A stretch of DNA of 64,000 bases, from contig VCJN01000999.1 of NCBI GenBank assembly GCA_006384855.1, positions 62,001 through 126,000 of the forward strand. Direction: 5' to 3'. A model generated the notes under the pieces. It saw nothing but the letters and a program-made list of their open reading frames with translations, ran no database searches and had not been told where the DNA came from. Position 1 is the first letter of the stretch, and each line of letters opens with the position of its first letter. This DNA is from Tetraselmis striata (lineage: Eukaryota; Chlorophyta; Chlorodendrophyceae; Chlorodendrales; Chlorodendraceae). Position numbers and translations under genes: made by a program. Below, in pieces: positions 34,886-44,678 of the stretch.

Positions 34886-35430
34886 CCACATTCCCCGATG
34901 GCAGCTGTCGCGAATATTGTAATTCAAACATTCTTCGGCAAACCGCTGCCTGCCCCCGCCCTCCCCCTCGCGAATATTTATGTAACGTGAGCACTCTTTG
35001 GCAAAAATGGCAGCCAAACCGCCCATCTGATGACCTTTGATCGGACGGCTGGCAGGCCCGTTCAGCAGTACTAGCTATAATGTACACAAAATTCCCCAGT
35101 GTTACCAAATACGTACGGCTGCGATTTGCGCTCCCATGTACTAATAGTCGTAGTTATCCACAGGACGACTCGTCATCGTGCCCGGGTTCGTACTAGATAC
35201 CCAGTACCGGCTCAATAAATATATCGCGTACTACCCGGTACTACACGGACAACCTTGTACCTTATACGTCAGTGCCATGTAACAATTCACCGGGCTAGTA
35301 CGACTACCAGAATGATGACAAAAAGGATTTATCGCCCGCCGGCAATAACGCCGGATGTACTCGCACGTAACTGGATGGACGTGCCGCCACCAGCAGCAGC
35401 CTTCACGGATAAATAATAGTCGCTAGTAGT
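33331..35430. other. Mixed spacer, possible small coding segments
   Basis: Between 34136 and 34620 on + there are protein-like segments in successive frames (EENEKDMRKRVTRWARNKT, RRKAHLNAKAST, MRRPDAKVRKLMAASS, KKRKRPVKKRRGKKLTVAES) followed by a GGAGGC-rich simple repeat coding for alternating Glu/Ala. Lysine-rich and acidic low-complexity composition prevents identification. 34900-35430 is AT-richer with no open frame worth noting. Confidence 0.3.
34779..34883. repeat. Adjacent long G-run cluster and C run
   Basis: A cluster of G runs broken by C (34779-34831) is followed after ~20 bp by a pure C run of about 32 nt (34852-34883). Either strand could fold back on itself or form a quadruplex opposite an i-motif. 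Confidence 0.9.
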
Positions 35431-35487
35431 AGTGCTTCGTCACCCGTATGTCACATCTAAATCTCACAGTGTATATACCTGCAGAAG

Positions 35488-35985
35488 GCCTGCAGAAATC
35501 TGTACGTGCTGTTGCTGCTTATGCTGCTCAGCGGCTGCAGCAGCATGCATATATGGAATATATGTGGAACGTATACATCATAGGCCTGCAGAAATCTGTA
35601 CGTGCTGTTGCTGCTGCTGCTGCTCCGCAGCTGCAGCAGCATGCATATATGGAATATATGTGGAACGTATACATCATAGGCCTGCAGAAATCTGTACGTG
35701 CTGCTGCTGCTGCTGCTCAGCAGCTGCAGCAGCATGCAGATATGGAATACATGTGGAACGTATACATCATAGGCCTGCAGAAATCTGTACGTGCTGTTGA
35801 TGATGCTGCTGCTCAGCAGTTGCAGCAGCATGCAGATATGGAATATATGCGGAACGTATACATCATAGGCCTGCAGAAATCTGTACGTGCTGTTGCTGCT
35901 GTTGCTGCTGCTCAGCAGCTGCAGCAGCATGCAGATATGGAATATATGTGGAACGTATACATCATAGGCCTGCAGAAATCTGTAA
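35488..35985. repeat. Five-copy 96-bp tandem repeat, open in frame on both strands
   Basis: Units begin GGCCTGCAGAAATCTGTACG near 35488, 35584, 35680, 35773 and 35869, with a partial sixth at 35965. Lengths are 96, 96, 93, 96 and 96, all multiples of three, so a repeated peptide (LQKSVRAVAA...LQQHA-MEYMWNVYIIG) stays open on + and another on -. The variable part is a TGC/GCT run inside each unit. It lies just 3' of the minus-strand Harbinger transposase remnant. No start or flanking coding evidence makes either frame a gene. Confidence 0.9.
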
Positions 35986-36017
35986 CATCTCGCATCAAAC
36001 ACTGTGTACATTACATT

Positions 36018-37481
36018 TTAACGGTTGCTTCTGGGACGCACTCTTCCCATGGCAGCTACATGATCGGTGAGCAACACCCTCTGGCTGATTTTGGGATGTG
36101 TTTTGAGGCCACGTTCGGATTCTGTGACCTTATCCTGCCGCAGAGGCCGGAAGCAGTCACCAATCCTACGCTCGCTGGTCAAAGCAGAGCCTAGGGGTAG
36201 GTTGTCCTCTATAGCCATGTTGTGTAAATGGATGCATGCAGCGACAGCCTTTGTTATGTTCTGTATGTTGCCACACATAGGACGGCGCAAGATACCAAAT
36301 CTAGGGACCAGCAGGCCAAATACACACTCTACATTTATCATGCATCTATTTTGATAAAAAATGACGTTGTCCTTGGCCTTGTCTTTCCTATAGCCTGCGC
36401 GATCCCCCCGGGTGTAACCGGGCAATCGCTACAGACGTACGCTTCATCTCCAGCCAGCCAGTACCCTTCTGGTAAAGGCCTTTGTCCAGTTCATATTCCA
36501 GGGAACACATCTTCCAAGCAAGGCTGTCATGGGTGCTACCTTGGGTGGATAGGTCGAAGTAGACAATCCTCATGCGTGCGTCCGCAACCGCCTGCAAGTT
36601 GATGCTGAAGAACCCCTTCCTGTTCCTGAAATGCTTACTTGACGTTTTTCACAGCCGCTTTGGTGGGTTTAGCGATGCGCATTGCCATTCCATCCACTGC
36701 GCCAATGCATCGACTAATTACCCACCCACTCCGTGCCTGCATCTCCTCCGCCATAGTCTTCAAGACGTCGGTGTCGTAAGGCTTGAATGGCTTGTGATAG
36801 AGCACGTCAAGAGCATCTATGACTGGCCATATACACCCCTCGAAAAGGGTGGTCGTTCCAAGGCCAAACAGATCCTCTGAGTCCTGGAAATTCGCACCAG
36901 CTAGCCACCTCAAAGTGGCCGCTAATCGCAGCTCCACTTGGACCCAGCTGCCTGAAGACCTCACCGCCTATATCTTTCCTGCGTCGCTGATGTCGATGAG
37001 CGGCGCGAGCTCGCTCGTCAACTAGCTGAAAAAAGCGTTGCTTTGTCACCTTGAAGCGGCGGCGGAAACGCTTGTCCCCATAGCGACGAATTCTGCGCTG
37101 CGCGTCTCTGCGCTCCTGGGTCCGCTTCTCGTTTGCTTTCCTATCGACGTGACGCAGACCGCGGTTGCCATGTGTAGCGGACACGCCGTCGTTGTCGCTA
37201 TGGTCAGGAAGGGCGGCACCACCCTCGCTTGCAGCAAACCCTAGCGGCAAAACGAATGCGCACAACTCTTCGTCATCTGAGTCCCACTCGCCGTCGGAGT
37301 CCGAGTCCGGGTACGCGGTAGAGTACAGTAGTGCTAAACCGGGCGCCTCGGGGTGGGGGGTGAAGACGGGGAGGACGCATTCTGGTGGGAGGTGGAGAGG
37401 CGGGCTGCGGGCGCGGTGGACATATGCACCGCGTTTCCGCCGCTGCGCGTATGTATGAAATGCTGTTTTTTGCGGCGGCAC
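36018..37481 (-). pseudogene. PIF/Harbinger transposase (DDE_Tnp_4 type), decayed
   Basis: From the ATG at 37481: an N-terminal region with an acidic SDSDGEWDSDDEE stretch, a basic helix region (KANEKRTQERRDAQRRIRRY, FKVTKQRFFQLVDERA), then in another frame LRLAATLRWLAGANFQDSED and ISRCIGAVDGMAMRI (first catalytic Asp in AVDG). A third frame gives GFFSINLQAVADARMRIVYF and QGSTHDSLAWK. The next gives GDEAYVC (second Asp), and the last NVECVFGLLVPRFGILRRPM (catalytic Glu) and ACIHLHNMAIED. All three acidic residues and the order of motifs fit Harbinger. At least three frame changes without splice signals show it is not functional as it stands. Confidence 0.8.
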
Positions 37482-37538
37482 GCGTGCACTTATTCGCCCA
37501 ATGCCACCGGCTACGTGGCAGCACGATATCGTGTATCG

Positions 37539-37593
37539 TTAGGGCGGCACGCGGCTGGGGCGGCACGCGGCCCGTGGTATGAAATGGACCTTA
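37539..37593 (-). repeat. Right terminal inverted repeat with TTA flank
   Basis: The reverse complement of 25871-25922 with one mismatch, followed by TTA at 37591-37593. It lies about 60 bp upstream of the transposase ATG. Confidence 0.8.
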
Positions 37594-38402
37594 ATCTTCA
37601 TCTTTTAGGAATAAAAGCCTCATAGATAGAGGAGATGATGAACAAAGCATGCGCTTTATTTAATTCATAGAATATCAGGCGGCTTGCCCCGCCCGCCGTG
37701 CCCACCAGTTGCCCCGCCCGCCCGTACGGCCAAAATATATTTATCACGAATACTATATGCAGACCAAGCCGATCAATGATACAAGAGTATTTTTCCGCCC
37801 CCCGGGACAGCGTTATCGAATCAACGTAAGGAAAACGCGCGTGTCCGCGCGCGGTTGCTGGTTTTCTATTTTAGTATGTAATTCAAATTCTGCTGACGCG
37901 GGGCGGGCGGCGGCGGCTCGGCGCGGCGGCGGCGAAGCAAAGCCGCGGTGGGGCGTGCGTGCATGATTGTTAGCGGGCGTGCTGCGCGCGGTGGCATCGT
38001 GCGACGAGCCGCGGCGCGAGGCGCGTCCGCAATAATGAACCTGCGCGTGGCCACGCGCCAACCGCCGCCCACTCCACACAACCCGCCCGGCGCCGCGACA
38101 CGCGCCCCCTGGCACCTTCACCCGCCCCACCGCAGCGACGGCGCGCGCCCCGCCCGCCCCTCGCGCAGCTCGCCGCGGTGTTAGCTCCCCCGGCCAAGGC
38201 TCGCGTGCCCACCTGTGCGCCGTCAACGCAAGGTCCCGTCGGTCAGGGCGCCGGACTCGAGCGACGCGCTCTCGCCCCGCGGCGGCTGCGATACAGCGTA
38301 GATTAGAAGACTTCCGCGTGCTTTGTGCTGAACATCGCCCAACAGCCTTTTGGCTGCAGTTCGCCATCAGCCCGCCCCATCGGAGCCCAGCCATCTGCCA
38401 CC
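37594..38402. other. Upstream region of the Cys-repeat gene
   Basis: No gene is supported. GC content rises sharply from about 37900, and minus-strand frames here (to 38706) are Arg/Ala-rich shadows of the GC-rich DNA. The promoter and leader of the next gene should be here. Confidence 0.4.
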
Positions 38403-40118
38403 ATGATCCACTCCCCTCAACCCCCCTCACCTCCAACGGAGCCCCCGCCTGCGCTGATCGTCGAGCCCCCCCCGCCCAGCTCGGATCCCGTGCCGTCTCT
38501 GGAAGTCCCGGCGGCGGTGCCGCCGCCGGAGGCGACGGCAACCGCGCCTGCGACGGTACCGGTGCCGTTGCCGTTGCCTGTGCCGGTGCCCGTGGTAAAC
38601 ACCGTGCCCGTGACAATGCCCATACCGACGCCTGCGGCGACAAAGCCCGCTGGCGGCCGCCGCGCGCGCCCTTGCGAGTGCGGCGCGGGCGAAGCCGCCC
38701 TCGCACTGCCCGGATCAGGGCGCGCAGCCGCCCGCTGGTGCCTCGCCTGCCCAGGCAAGGTCGAGGGCGCAGTGGACGTCAGGAGCGGTAAGCCCCCATA
38801 TTCCTATTCCCGGCGGTTCTCGTAACCGACGGCGTTTAAGGCCACCTCCCGGGAAATAAAGATGTAACATAATCCTTACTGCTCATGCTTAATTTCTCCC
38901 GCTACGGCAGCGACTGTACCTTTCCCCTTTACACCGTCTGTGTGAATTGCTCGACCTGAAAGTCACAGCTGAGCCCTCTTTGCCTGTTTGTTTACAGCCG
39001 GGAGCAGCCGTCGCTGCGAGTGCGGGCGTGCCGAGCCCAGCCTGGGCATGCCTGGGGAGGGCCGCTCCTCGGCGCGCTGGTGCGCCACCTGCCCCGGCAA
39101 AGACCCCGCCGCAGTGGACGTGAAGAGCAAGCGCTGTGAGTGCGGCCTGAAGCGCCCGAGCCTCGGTCTGCCCGGCGAGCCTCGTGGCGCAGCACGCTGG
39201 TGCGCCCCCTCACCTCCCTACCCCCAATGCGGCCCGCTCTCGGCCAGCTTCCTCCAAGCTGGGGTCGACTGTCAAAACGACTTGTCGAAAAGGGTATCAG
39301 GCTTGGGTTCGTTATGTTTCAACAATGACGAATCTCCCCCCCTCAGCTTGGTAGTTGAGCGCAGGCATTATATCCATCTTTGTTTCCGAGTTTTCAGCCA
39401 ATGAAAATTAAACGTTGATAAACTGATGTACCATTGCACCAGCGGTCGCATTAGTGTGCGTCGATCCATGGCTGCAGGCATCTAATTATGTTTCTTATTG
39501 CATGCTGCAGCTACTGTAGCGCAGGCAATGAACTGATAGTCTATCTGTATTTGGATTATAGAAAAAGATTTTCACCCCTTGATGCTGTCCACCTGGTTCT
39601 TGTTTGTACCAGGGTAAACACACTTCGTGAACATGGATGATTGCTCCGGCTGGGTTCTGATATACCCTTCCTCTGGTTCTAGGTGCGCCACTTGCCCCAA
39701 CAAGCCCCCGGAGGCCGTCTCCCTCAACGTGGTCCATAAGCGCTGCGAGTGCGGCGCGCGGCGGCCCAGCCTCGGCCTGCCGGGCGAGGGGCGCGCCTCC
39801 GCCCGCTGGTGCGCCAGCTGCCCCAGCAAGCCTGAGAACGCATGCAATGTAGTCAACAAGCGCTGCGAGTGCGGCCTGCGCCGCCCCAGCCTGGGCCTGC
39901 CCGGCGAACCGCCGACCGCGGCGCGCTGGTGCGCCAGCTGCCCCAACAAGCCTGAGTGCGCCATGGACGTGGTGCACCGGCGCTGCGACTGCGGCCGCGC
40001 TGAGCCGTCCTTCTGCCCTGCGGGCGAGGGGCGCCGCGCTGCCAAGTGGTGCGCCAACTGCCCTACCAAGCCTGCCGATGCGCAGAATGTCAAGCGCAAG
40101 CGCGAGCCGGGAACGTGA
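38403..40118 (+). CDS. Protein with six EsV-1-7-like cysteine repeats
   Basis: Exons 38403-38787, 38998-39199 and 39683-40118 join in phase to give 340 residues. The start ATG is in an ACCATGA context. Residues 1-90 are Pro/Val/Ala-rich and probably unstructured. From residue 91 six repeats of ~36-40 residues follow, each CECG---PSLGLPGEG--ARWCA-CP-KP--A--V, ending in a basic tail (KRKRE). Cysteines sit at 0, +2, +22 and +25. The known EsV-1-7 repeat (brown algae, the Ectocarpus virus EsV-1, some green algae) has C, C, C, H at 0, +5, +22, +25, with the same P-S-(F/L)-G and alanine features. So this looks like a variant in which the second Cys has moved and the His is Cys. Intron 2 splits the codon before the third Cys of repeat 3. 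A zinc-binding, possibly regulatory nuclear role is inferred from the family. Confidence 0.85.
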
Positions 40119-41484
40119 GCGGTCCCACCCTGAGCAGGGGCAGCTCCTCCTCGAAAGGACATCCTTTCCAGCCAGGGGGCGAGGCGCCCTCCTAGCTGCC
40201 AGGCCTCAGCTGTCTTCAGCTGCCCGAGGCCGGCCTCACCTAAGAACCCCTTCGATCTCTCTCCCCCCCCCCCCCCCCCCCCCCCCCTTTGGCTCCACGT
40301 CCTCCCCGTTTAATGCACGTAATACGCCGCACCCTCACGACGCTGGTCCTGTCCCCTTATTGTCCCCTTATTGTTTGACCCTAATCCCTCCTTCATGCAT
40401 CGTTGCTCTGCTTTCATTCTTTTTGAATGCCACACATACATATTCACGTACATCCTACTCCTCATATGTCCGCCCATTTTAATAGCCATGAATCCATACC
40501 GCAGACTTTGTGTCGGTCCACAGGTCTTGGTAAAATTAACTGTTTTGCGGCGATCCCGTGTGTAAATATGTGGTAAAAGCTATAATGTTTCGGCCGGGGG
40601 GGGGGGGGGGGGGGGGGGTCCAAAAAGTTATTTATCAGCGAAGCGTTCGCGTTTGTGCGCAATGTGATAGTGACATAAATCACATAATAAATCAAGCGAT
40701 TGTCAATGAGGCAACTGCGTTTATAAGAAGTGGGATAAGGGGTGGATACCCCCCCCCCCCCCCCCCCCCCCCCCGATTGATTCTACAAGCGACACGTCAG
40801 TGAACGTGACAGAACGTGCTGAAATGTTCCAATCCCCCACCAGATGATTCTGGACATGCTTCCACACCAGTTCGGAACTTGTCCTGGTGAATCAAAAGTA
40901 CTGGCCTACAGTCGTTGTCACGTGCCGAATTCAATATCTAATCAGTATCTTATTCTAAGATTAATATGCTGTCCGGTACATGTTATGATTATAGCAACCA
41001 TGCCAGTCGCTATATCTCTTGCAAATAGCGACCATAGAGCGCTGGCAATGCAAACCGGTAACTATGCGGACTGACTACCGTATGGCAGTATCCTATTTGG
41101 GCCCGCTCTTGCACGGCCTATATGTAATGCTTATCTGCTGCGGGGGTATACAACTATAGATTCACGTACTGTATGGGCCTTGTTGTTGGGGGGGGAGGGG
41201 GCTATGATGCTGAGTCGGTGCGCCACTGCTCCAGTGATGGAGCAAATATCAGATTCATGAGGGCGCTTGATGCCGACTCTTGCTGTGGCTGTCTCAGCTT
41301 CCTATGCGCCCAACTCGAGATCACAAATGAGTTGGGTTGACACGTCCGCACAACCGCAGCATGCCTGCTCGACACTGTACCCTGTATGCGCGATACCTCA
41401 GTACTCCTGAACACGACCCCCACCTCGCCAGTTGCAGGCACGCTGACGAAAAAGGCAAGCTGCTACCGTTAGCCATCCAGCGCC
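40119..41484. other. Spacer between convergent genes, rich in homopolymer runs
   Basis: It holds the 3' UTRs of the Cys-repeat (+) and PhyH (-) genes, with C runs at 40263-40287 and 40749-40774 and a G run at 40597-40618. A TGTAA lies at about 40560. Nothing protein-like was found. Confidence 0.5.
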
Positions 41485-42745
41485 TCAGAAGTACGTGGTG
41501 CCAAACACCTTCTGGTCGAAGTCCTTCTTGGCTTTTGAGCGTACCTCGGTGTTGGTGACACCGCCGGTCAGGGGGTCAGGCAGCGGGCGGTCCAGCCGAT
41601 TATTGTAGGGCGGCTCCAGCACCGCACGCTGCGCGTCGGTGATGCCCTCAAAGTGGTCATCTGGCCATGACAGATAGGCGCGGCCGTAGGCAAAGTAGTG
41701 CGGTGCAAAGCGGAGCAGCGCCACGCGGCGCTCGTGCTCTGCTACCCAGGGGAGCGTGCCGTGCTGCGCCGCCTCTGCGAAGATGATGACATCGCCGGGC
41801 TCCACCGGCACCTGCTGCGTCACCTCCTGGCACGCCTCGAACTTCGTGATCTCATCCGGGCAGGGGTAGTTGGACTTGTGGGAGCCCGGGATAACGCAGA
41901 AGCCGCCATCACCGTGCGCTGTGGGCGTCAGCGCCAAGCTGACATTTACTAGATTGCAGCGCATGCCCCCCGCGGCAAAGTCGTACGCCAAGTTGTAATT
42001 CCTCTTCCCGTCCGGCGTGAGAGCTCCTGGTGTGTTTTAGGGAGCGCAGGGAAGTGGGGGGGGGGGGGGGGGGAGAGGGATTGGCACCTGCTGCTTCCAC
42101 TGAAACCCTGGCTCTACGTCTACTCATGCTACTGCTGAGGAGATGCAATTCATCGCATCAGACGCGGCTGCGGTGGCATGCGAATGACATGGAGGGAAAG
42201 TCGGGGTGTGTGCTGCATTTGTGATGGCGGGTTGGGGCCGCACCTCCGTGGAAGTTAAAGCCCTCCGAGCCCTTGCGCTGGATGATGCACAGCGGTGCAT
42301 GGTCCAGCCGATAGCCCTCACCCACAATCTCATGCAGTGTGGGCATGATCGACGGGTGGCACAGCAGGCTACGGAAGACGGCATTATCCGGTGCCGGCCA
42401 GCCCAGCATGCCGCCGAGGTCGTAGCGCCCGCGGCCGTTGCCCTTCAGCGTGGAGCTGCCCACAGCGAGCATCACCCGTGGGTCGTCCCGCTCGAGGATC
42501 TCTGCGGCGTGCTTGTCGATCGCGGCGTTGGCGGCCGCGACCTCCTCTGCGGACAGCGCGCCGCGGAGCACGCAGTAGCCCATCGTGTCGAACAGGTACT
42601 TTTGGCGCTCCGTCATCGCCGCCATCGTCGCCACACCGCGAGCGGGTGACTGCGCGCGCCGCCGCAGCAGAAAAGCGCGGGGAGGCACAGCGGGACTGGG
42701 AGCGTGCTGCAGTCCACGAGCGAAGCGCAGTACAGCGGCGGCCAT
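41485..42745 (-). CDS. PhyH-family (phytanoyl-CoA dioxygenase-like) protein with H-x-G motif
   Basis: Exons 42745-42244 and 42026-41485 join in phase to give 347 residues. The first ~45 residues are Arg/Ala/Pro-rich without acidic residues, an organelle-targeting type N terminus; MTERQKYLFDTMGYCVLRGA starts the conserved domain. The double-stranded beta-helix core is clear: LDHAPLCIIQRKG, FNFHGGAL at the splice junction (H166-G167-G168), MRCNLVNVSLALTP, DGGFCVIPGSHKSNY, VEPGDVIIFAEAAQHGTLPW (second metal His) and RRVALLRFAPHYF (2-oxoglutarate-binding Arg). The carboxylate of the usual H-x-D/E triad is Gly. That is the residue pattern of Fe(II)/2-oxoglutarate halogenases of this superfamily, but also of relatives with unknown or no activity. 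The intron carries a G run (42057-42073; C on the sense strand). Substrate unknown. Confidence 0.85.
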
Positions 42746-43063
42746 CTCAAGCTTCGGTTGCTGACTCCGGAAGGGCTCGGGACCCAAAGTGGACTGCGCA
42801 GGAGTGCCACGTAGCAGCACAATTCATGGCGAGGACGACTGGTCCCCGTAAGGGTACGCGGGAAGGTACCGGTACTAAGGATTACCGGACGAGCGCATTT
42901 CGGCAACTACGAGGAACTGACGTTGGTTTCGGTGTCGGCGTGTTCATCAGACTGGGTTGGTATGTTCGCGTTCTGCGCGCGTGTTTTCATGCGCCCCTGA
43001 AATCTTATTTACAATTTCGAGCATATTCAAGATGTTTACGACTGCAAATCACTATTAGATTTA
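42746..43063. other. Upstream region of the PhyH gene
   Basis: No gene is seen. The promoter of the minus-strand PhyH gene should lie at about 42750-42900. The Harbinger-like insertion begins at 43064, roughly 320 bp upstream of the start codon. Confidence 0.4.
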
Positions 43064-44094
43064 GAGGCATATCATACGGACATCGCGTCATCAGATAATC
43101 CTTGTCATCATCTACCGTTCGCGCAGCGTGGGCTGCCACGTCGACAACGCTAACGCATGACAAGAGACGTGATTCATACGGACAAATATCAAGATGCGTT
43201 GGTCTGTCATCAGATATCGCAAGAAATCGACCGGCGCTTCTAGTTCCGCCGCCGCCATCGGGCCCGCAAACACCATCTTTTCCCTCGTGTCTCTCGCCCC
43301 GTCCGTCCCGCCCATCCACACTGGACAGTCATGGAGCGTCCCAGCTTTGCCGTAGACGAAGTTAAAGGGCTTGCACTTACCTACGGCAACGCGCAGTTGG
43401 AGGGCAGCGCGTACCCTCGGATGCTGGCCATTGCCGGGGCCGCACTGGACATAGACACACCGCATACAGACGAAGCGTACACCGAAAAGGATGACAACGG
43501 GGCCACGCCCCATGGCCACGCGAGCGCACGCCATCCTAACCGTGCAGGCAACGAGAAGCGAGACAAGGATCAGGCAATGCGCCGGCTGTCGAGGGATGAC
43601 CACGCGCGGGCGGGCGAGACGGGCGCAGCGCGGTGGCGGCGGGCGAGGCGCCAGGGCTGCGGCCGCTGCGCCCCGCCAGTGCACGGGCCTTCGCGCGTAG
43701 CTCCCGCGGCGAAACCGTGAACCCAGGGGAAACATGACCCCCCATAGTGCGGGGAGGGCGGGTCTCCCATGTGGGTTCGCCCCGCCTGGCTGTCCGTTGC
43801 GGAGATTGCTCGGTGGAGCCTGCCATGGCGTCGGCGGGTGCCGGGCAGGTAGGTAGACTGGGCGAAAATGTTTTGAAAATGGGTTGGCCGAGGCCGCTAT
43901 CTGATGACGCGTGTATACTGTACACGGGGGCATTTCCAAATGGGAATGCCCCCGTGTACAGTATACACGCGAGTCTGTCATCAGATAGCGGCGCGGGGCA
44001 TGTCATATATCAGTTACGACGTGGCACGCTCCAGTGCGAGTATTTATCCGATGACAGGATTATCTGATGACGCGATGTCCGTATGATATGCCTC
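43064..44094. mobile_element. Non-autonomous PIF/Harbinger-like element, 1031 bp
   Basis: The ends are inverted repeats starting GAGGCATATCATACGGACAT, identical over 38 bp (43064-43101 and 44057-44094) and similar further in, flanked on both sides by TTA (43061-43063, 44095-44097). TCATCAGATA or its complement occurs five times near the ends and in the internal palindrome, which suggests transposase-binding subterminal sites. The GC-rich interior has one long minus frame (43112-43981) whose segment FNFVYGKAGTLHDCPVW resembles the 'Y-G--GS-HD--V' block of Harbinger transposases. Otherwise it carries no transposase and would need one in trans. The perfect repeats suggest a fairly recent insertion. 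Confidence 0.8.
43893..43992. repeat. ~100-bp near-perfect palindrome
   Basis: GCCGCTATCTGATGAC at the left pairs with GTCATCAGATAGCGGC at the right. Inside, a 29-bp arm (two mismatches) flanks an AAAT centre near 43938-43943. It lies within the Harbinger-like element. As RNA it would form a long hairpin. Confidence 0.92.
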
Positions 44095-44183
44095 TTAATT
44101 TGATATACGATAGACGATATAACACATAGTCGCTCAACAGAACGAACCATTCGTCATATCAACCAAAGCTCGAACTACTTGAG

Positions 44184-44217
44184 GGTACCGCACAGCGGCG
44201 GGTGGCTGTGCGGTACC
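44184..44217. repeat. Perfect 13-bp hairpin with 8-nt loop
   Basis: GGTACCGCACAGC (44184-44196) pairs exactly with 44205-44217. It is not followed by a T run, and it lies upstream of the coiled-coil gene. A remnant of a small foldback element is possible. Confidence 0.85.
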
Positions 44218-44617
44218 GGCAGCGAAACGATAAAATCTGAAGCATATTATTATTCGGGTACCAAAAGATATGTTATTCCGGTACCTTAGAGACTGTTAAC
44301 TAATCCTTATAAATCTTGCTTGAATTTAAAATAGGATTCCTGTGAGCGCCAGCAGCACGCGCTCGGATGAATGGACGACGCGAGCGAATCACACGCGTCA
44401 GGCACATGCGAGCGAAACACGCTGACCAGCACATGCGCTGCTGCTGCTGCTGGTTCGGCGTTGCGTCGTCGCCACTGACAACACTGACAACGCCACAGCC
44501 AAGCAGCACTTTCCACGAGCAGCAAGCTGATGTGCTGTGCTCACAGCTTAACTTGGTTGAAAATCTCATAGTGGGGTGGGGGAGGCTGTCCTCCGCCCTG
44601 TCCCCCGCCAAGAACCC

Positions 44618-44623
44618 CCCCCC

Positions 44624-44654
<31 letters not shown>
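44618..44654. repeat. Long C run in the leader of the coiled-coil gene
   Basis: About 35 C with one T interruption, ending 25 nt before the ATG at 44679. It would lie in the 5' UTR or in an intron just upstream of the first coding exon. Confidence 0.95.
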
Positions 44655-44655
<1 letters not shown>

Positions 44656-44678
44656 CCTCCTTCCCGCCGCCGAGCAGC

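Larger units (their letters stand above)
25871..37590 (-). mobile_element. Candidate 11.7-kb PIF/Harbinger-bounded element
   Basis: Two ends in inverted orientation (25871-25922 and 37539-37590) match over 52 bp with one mismatch, beginning GGTCCATTTCATACCACGG, and each is directly flanked by TTA, the target duplication typical of PIF/Harbinger. A Harbinger-type transposase lies on the minus strand just inside the right end (36018-37481). The interior also holds an intact zinc-motif gene, a TNP2-like transposase remnant, a Cys-rich minus-strand frame and three tandem arrays, much more than Harbingers usually carry. Alternative: the left end is a solo remnant of a separate copy, since every member of such a family would carry TTA. 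Confidence 0.5.

Noticed and set aside
44184-44217. Rho-independent terminator
   Set aside because: There is no T run after the stem and the sequence is nuclear eukaryotic, where such terminators do not apply.
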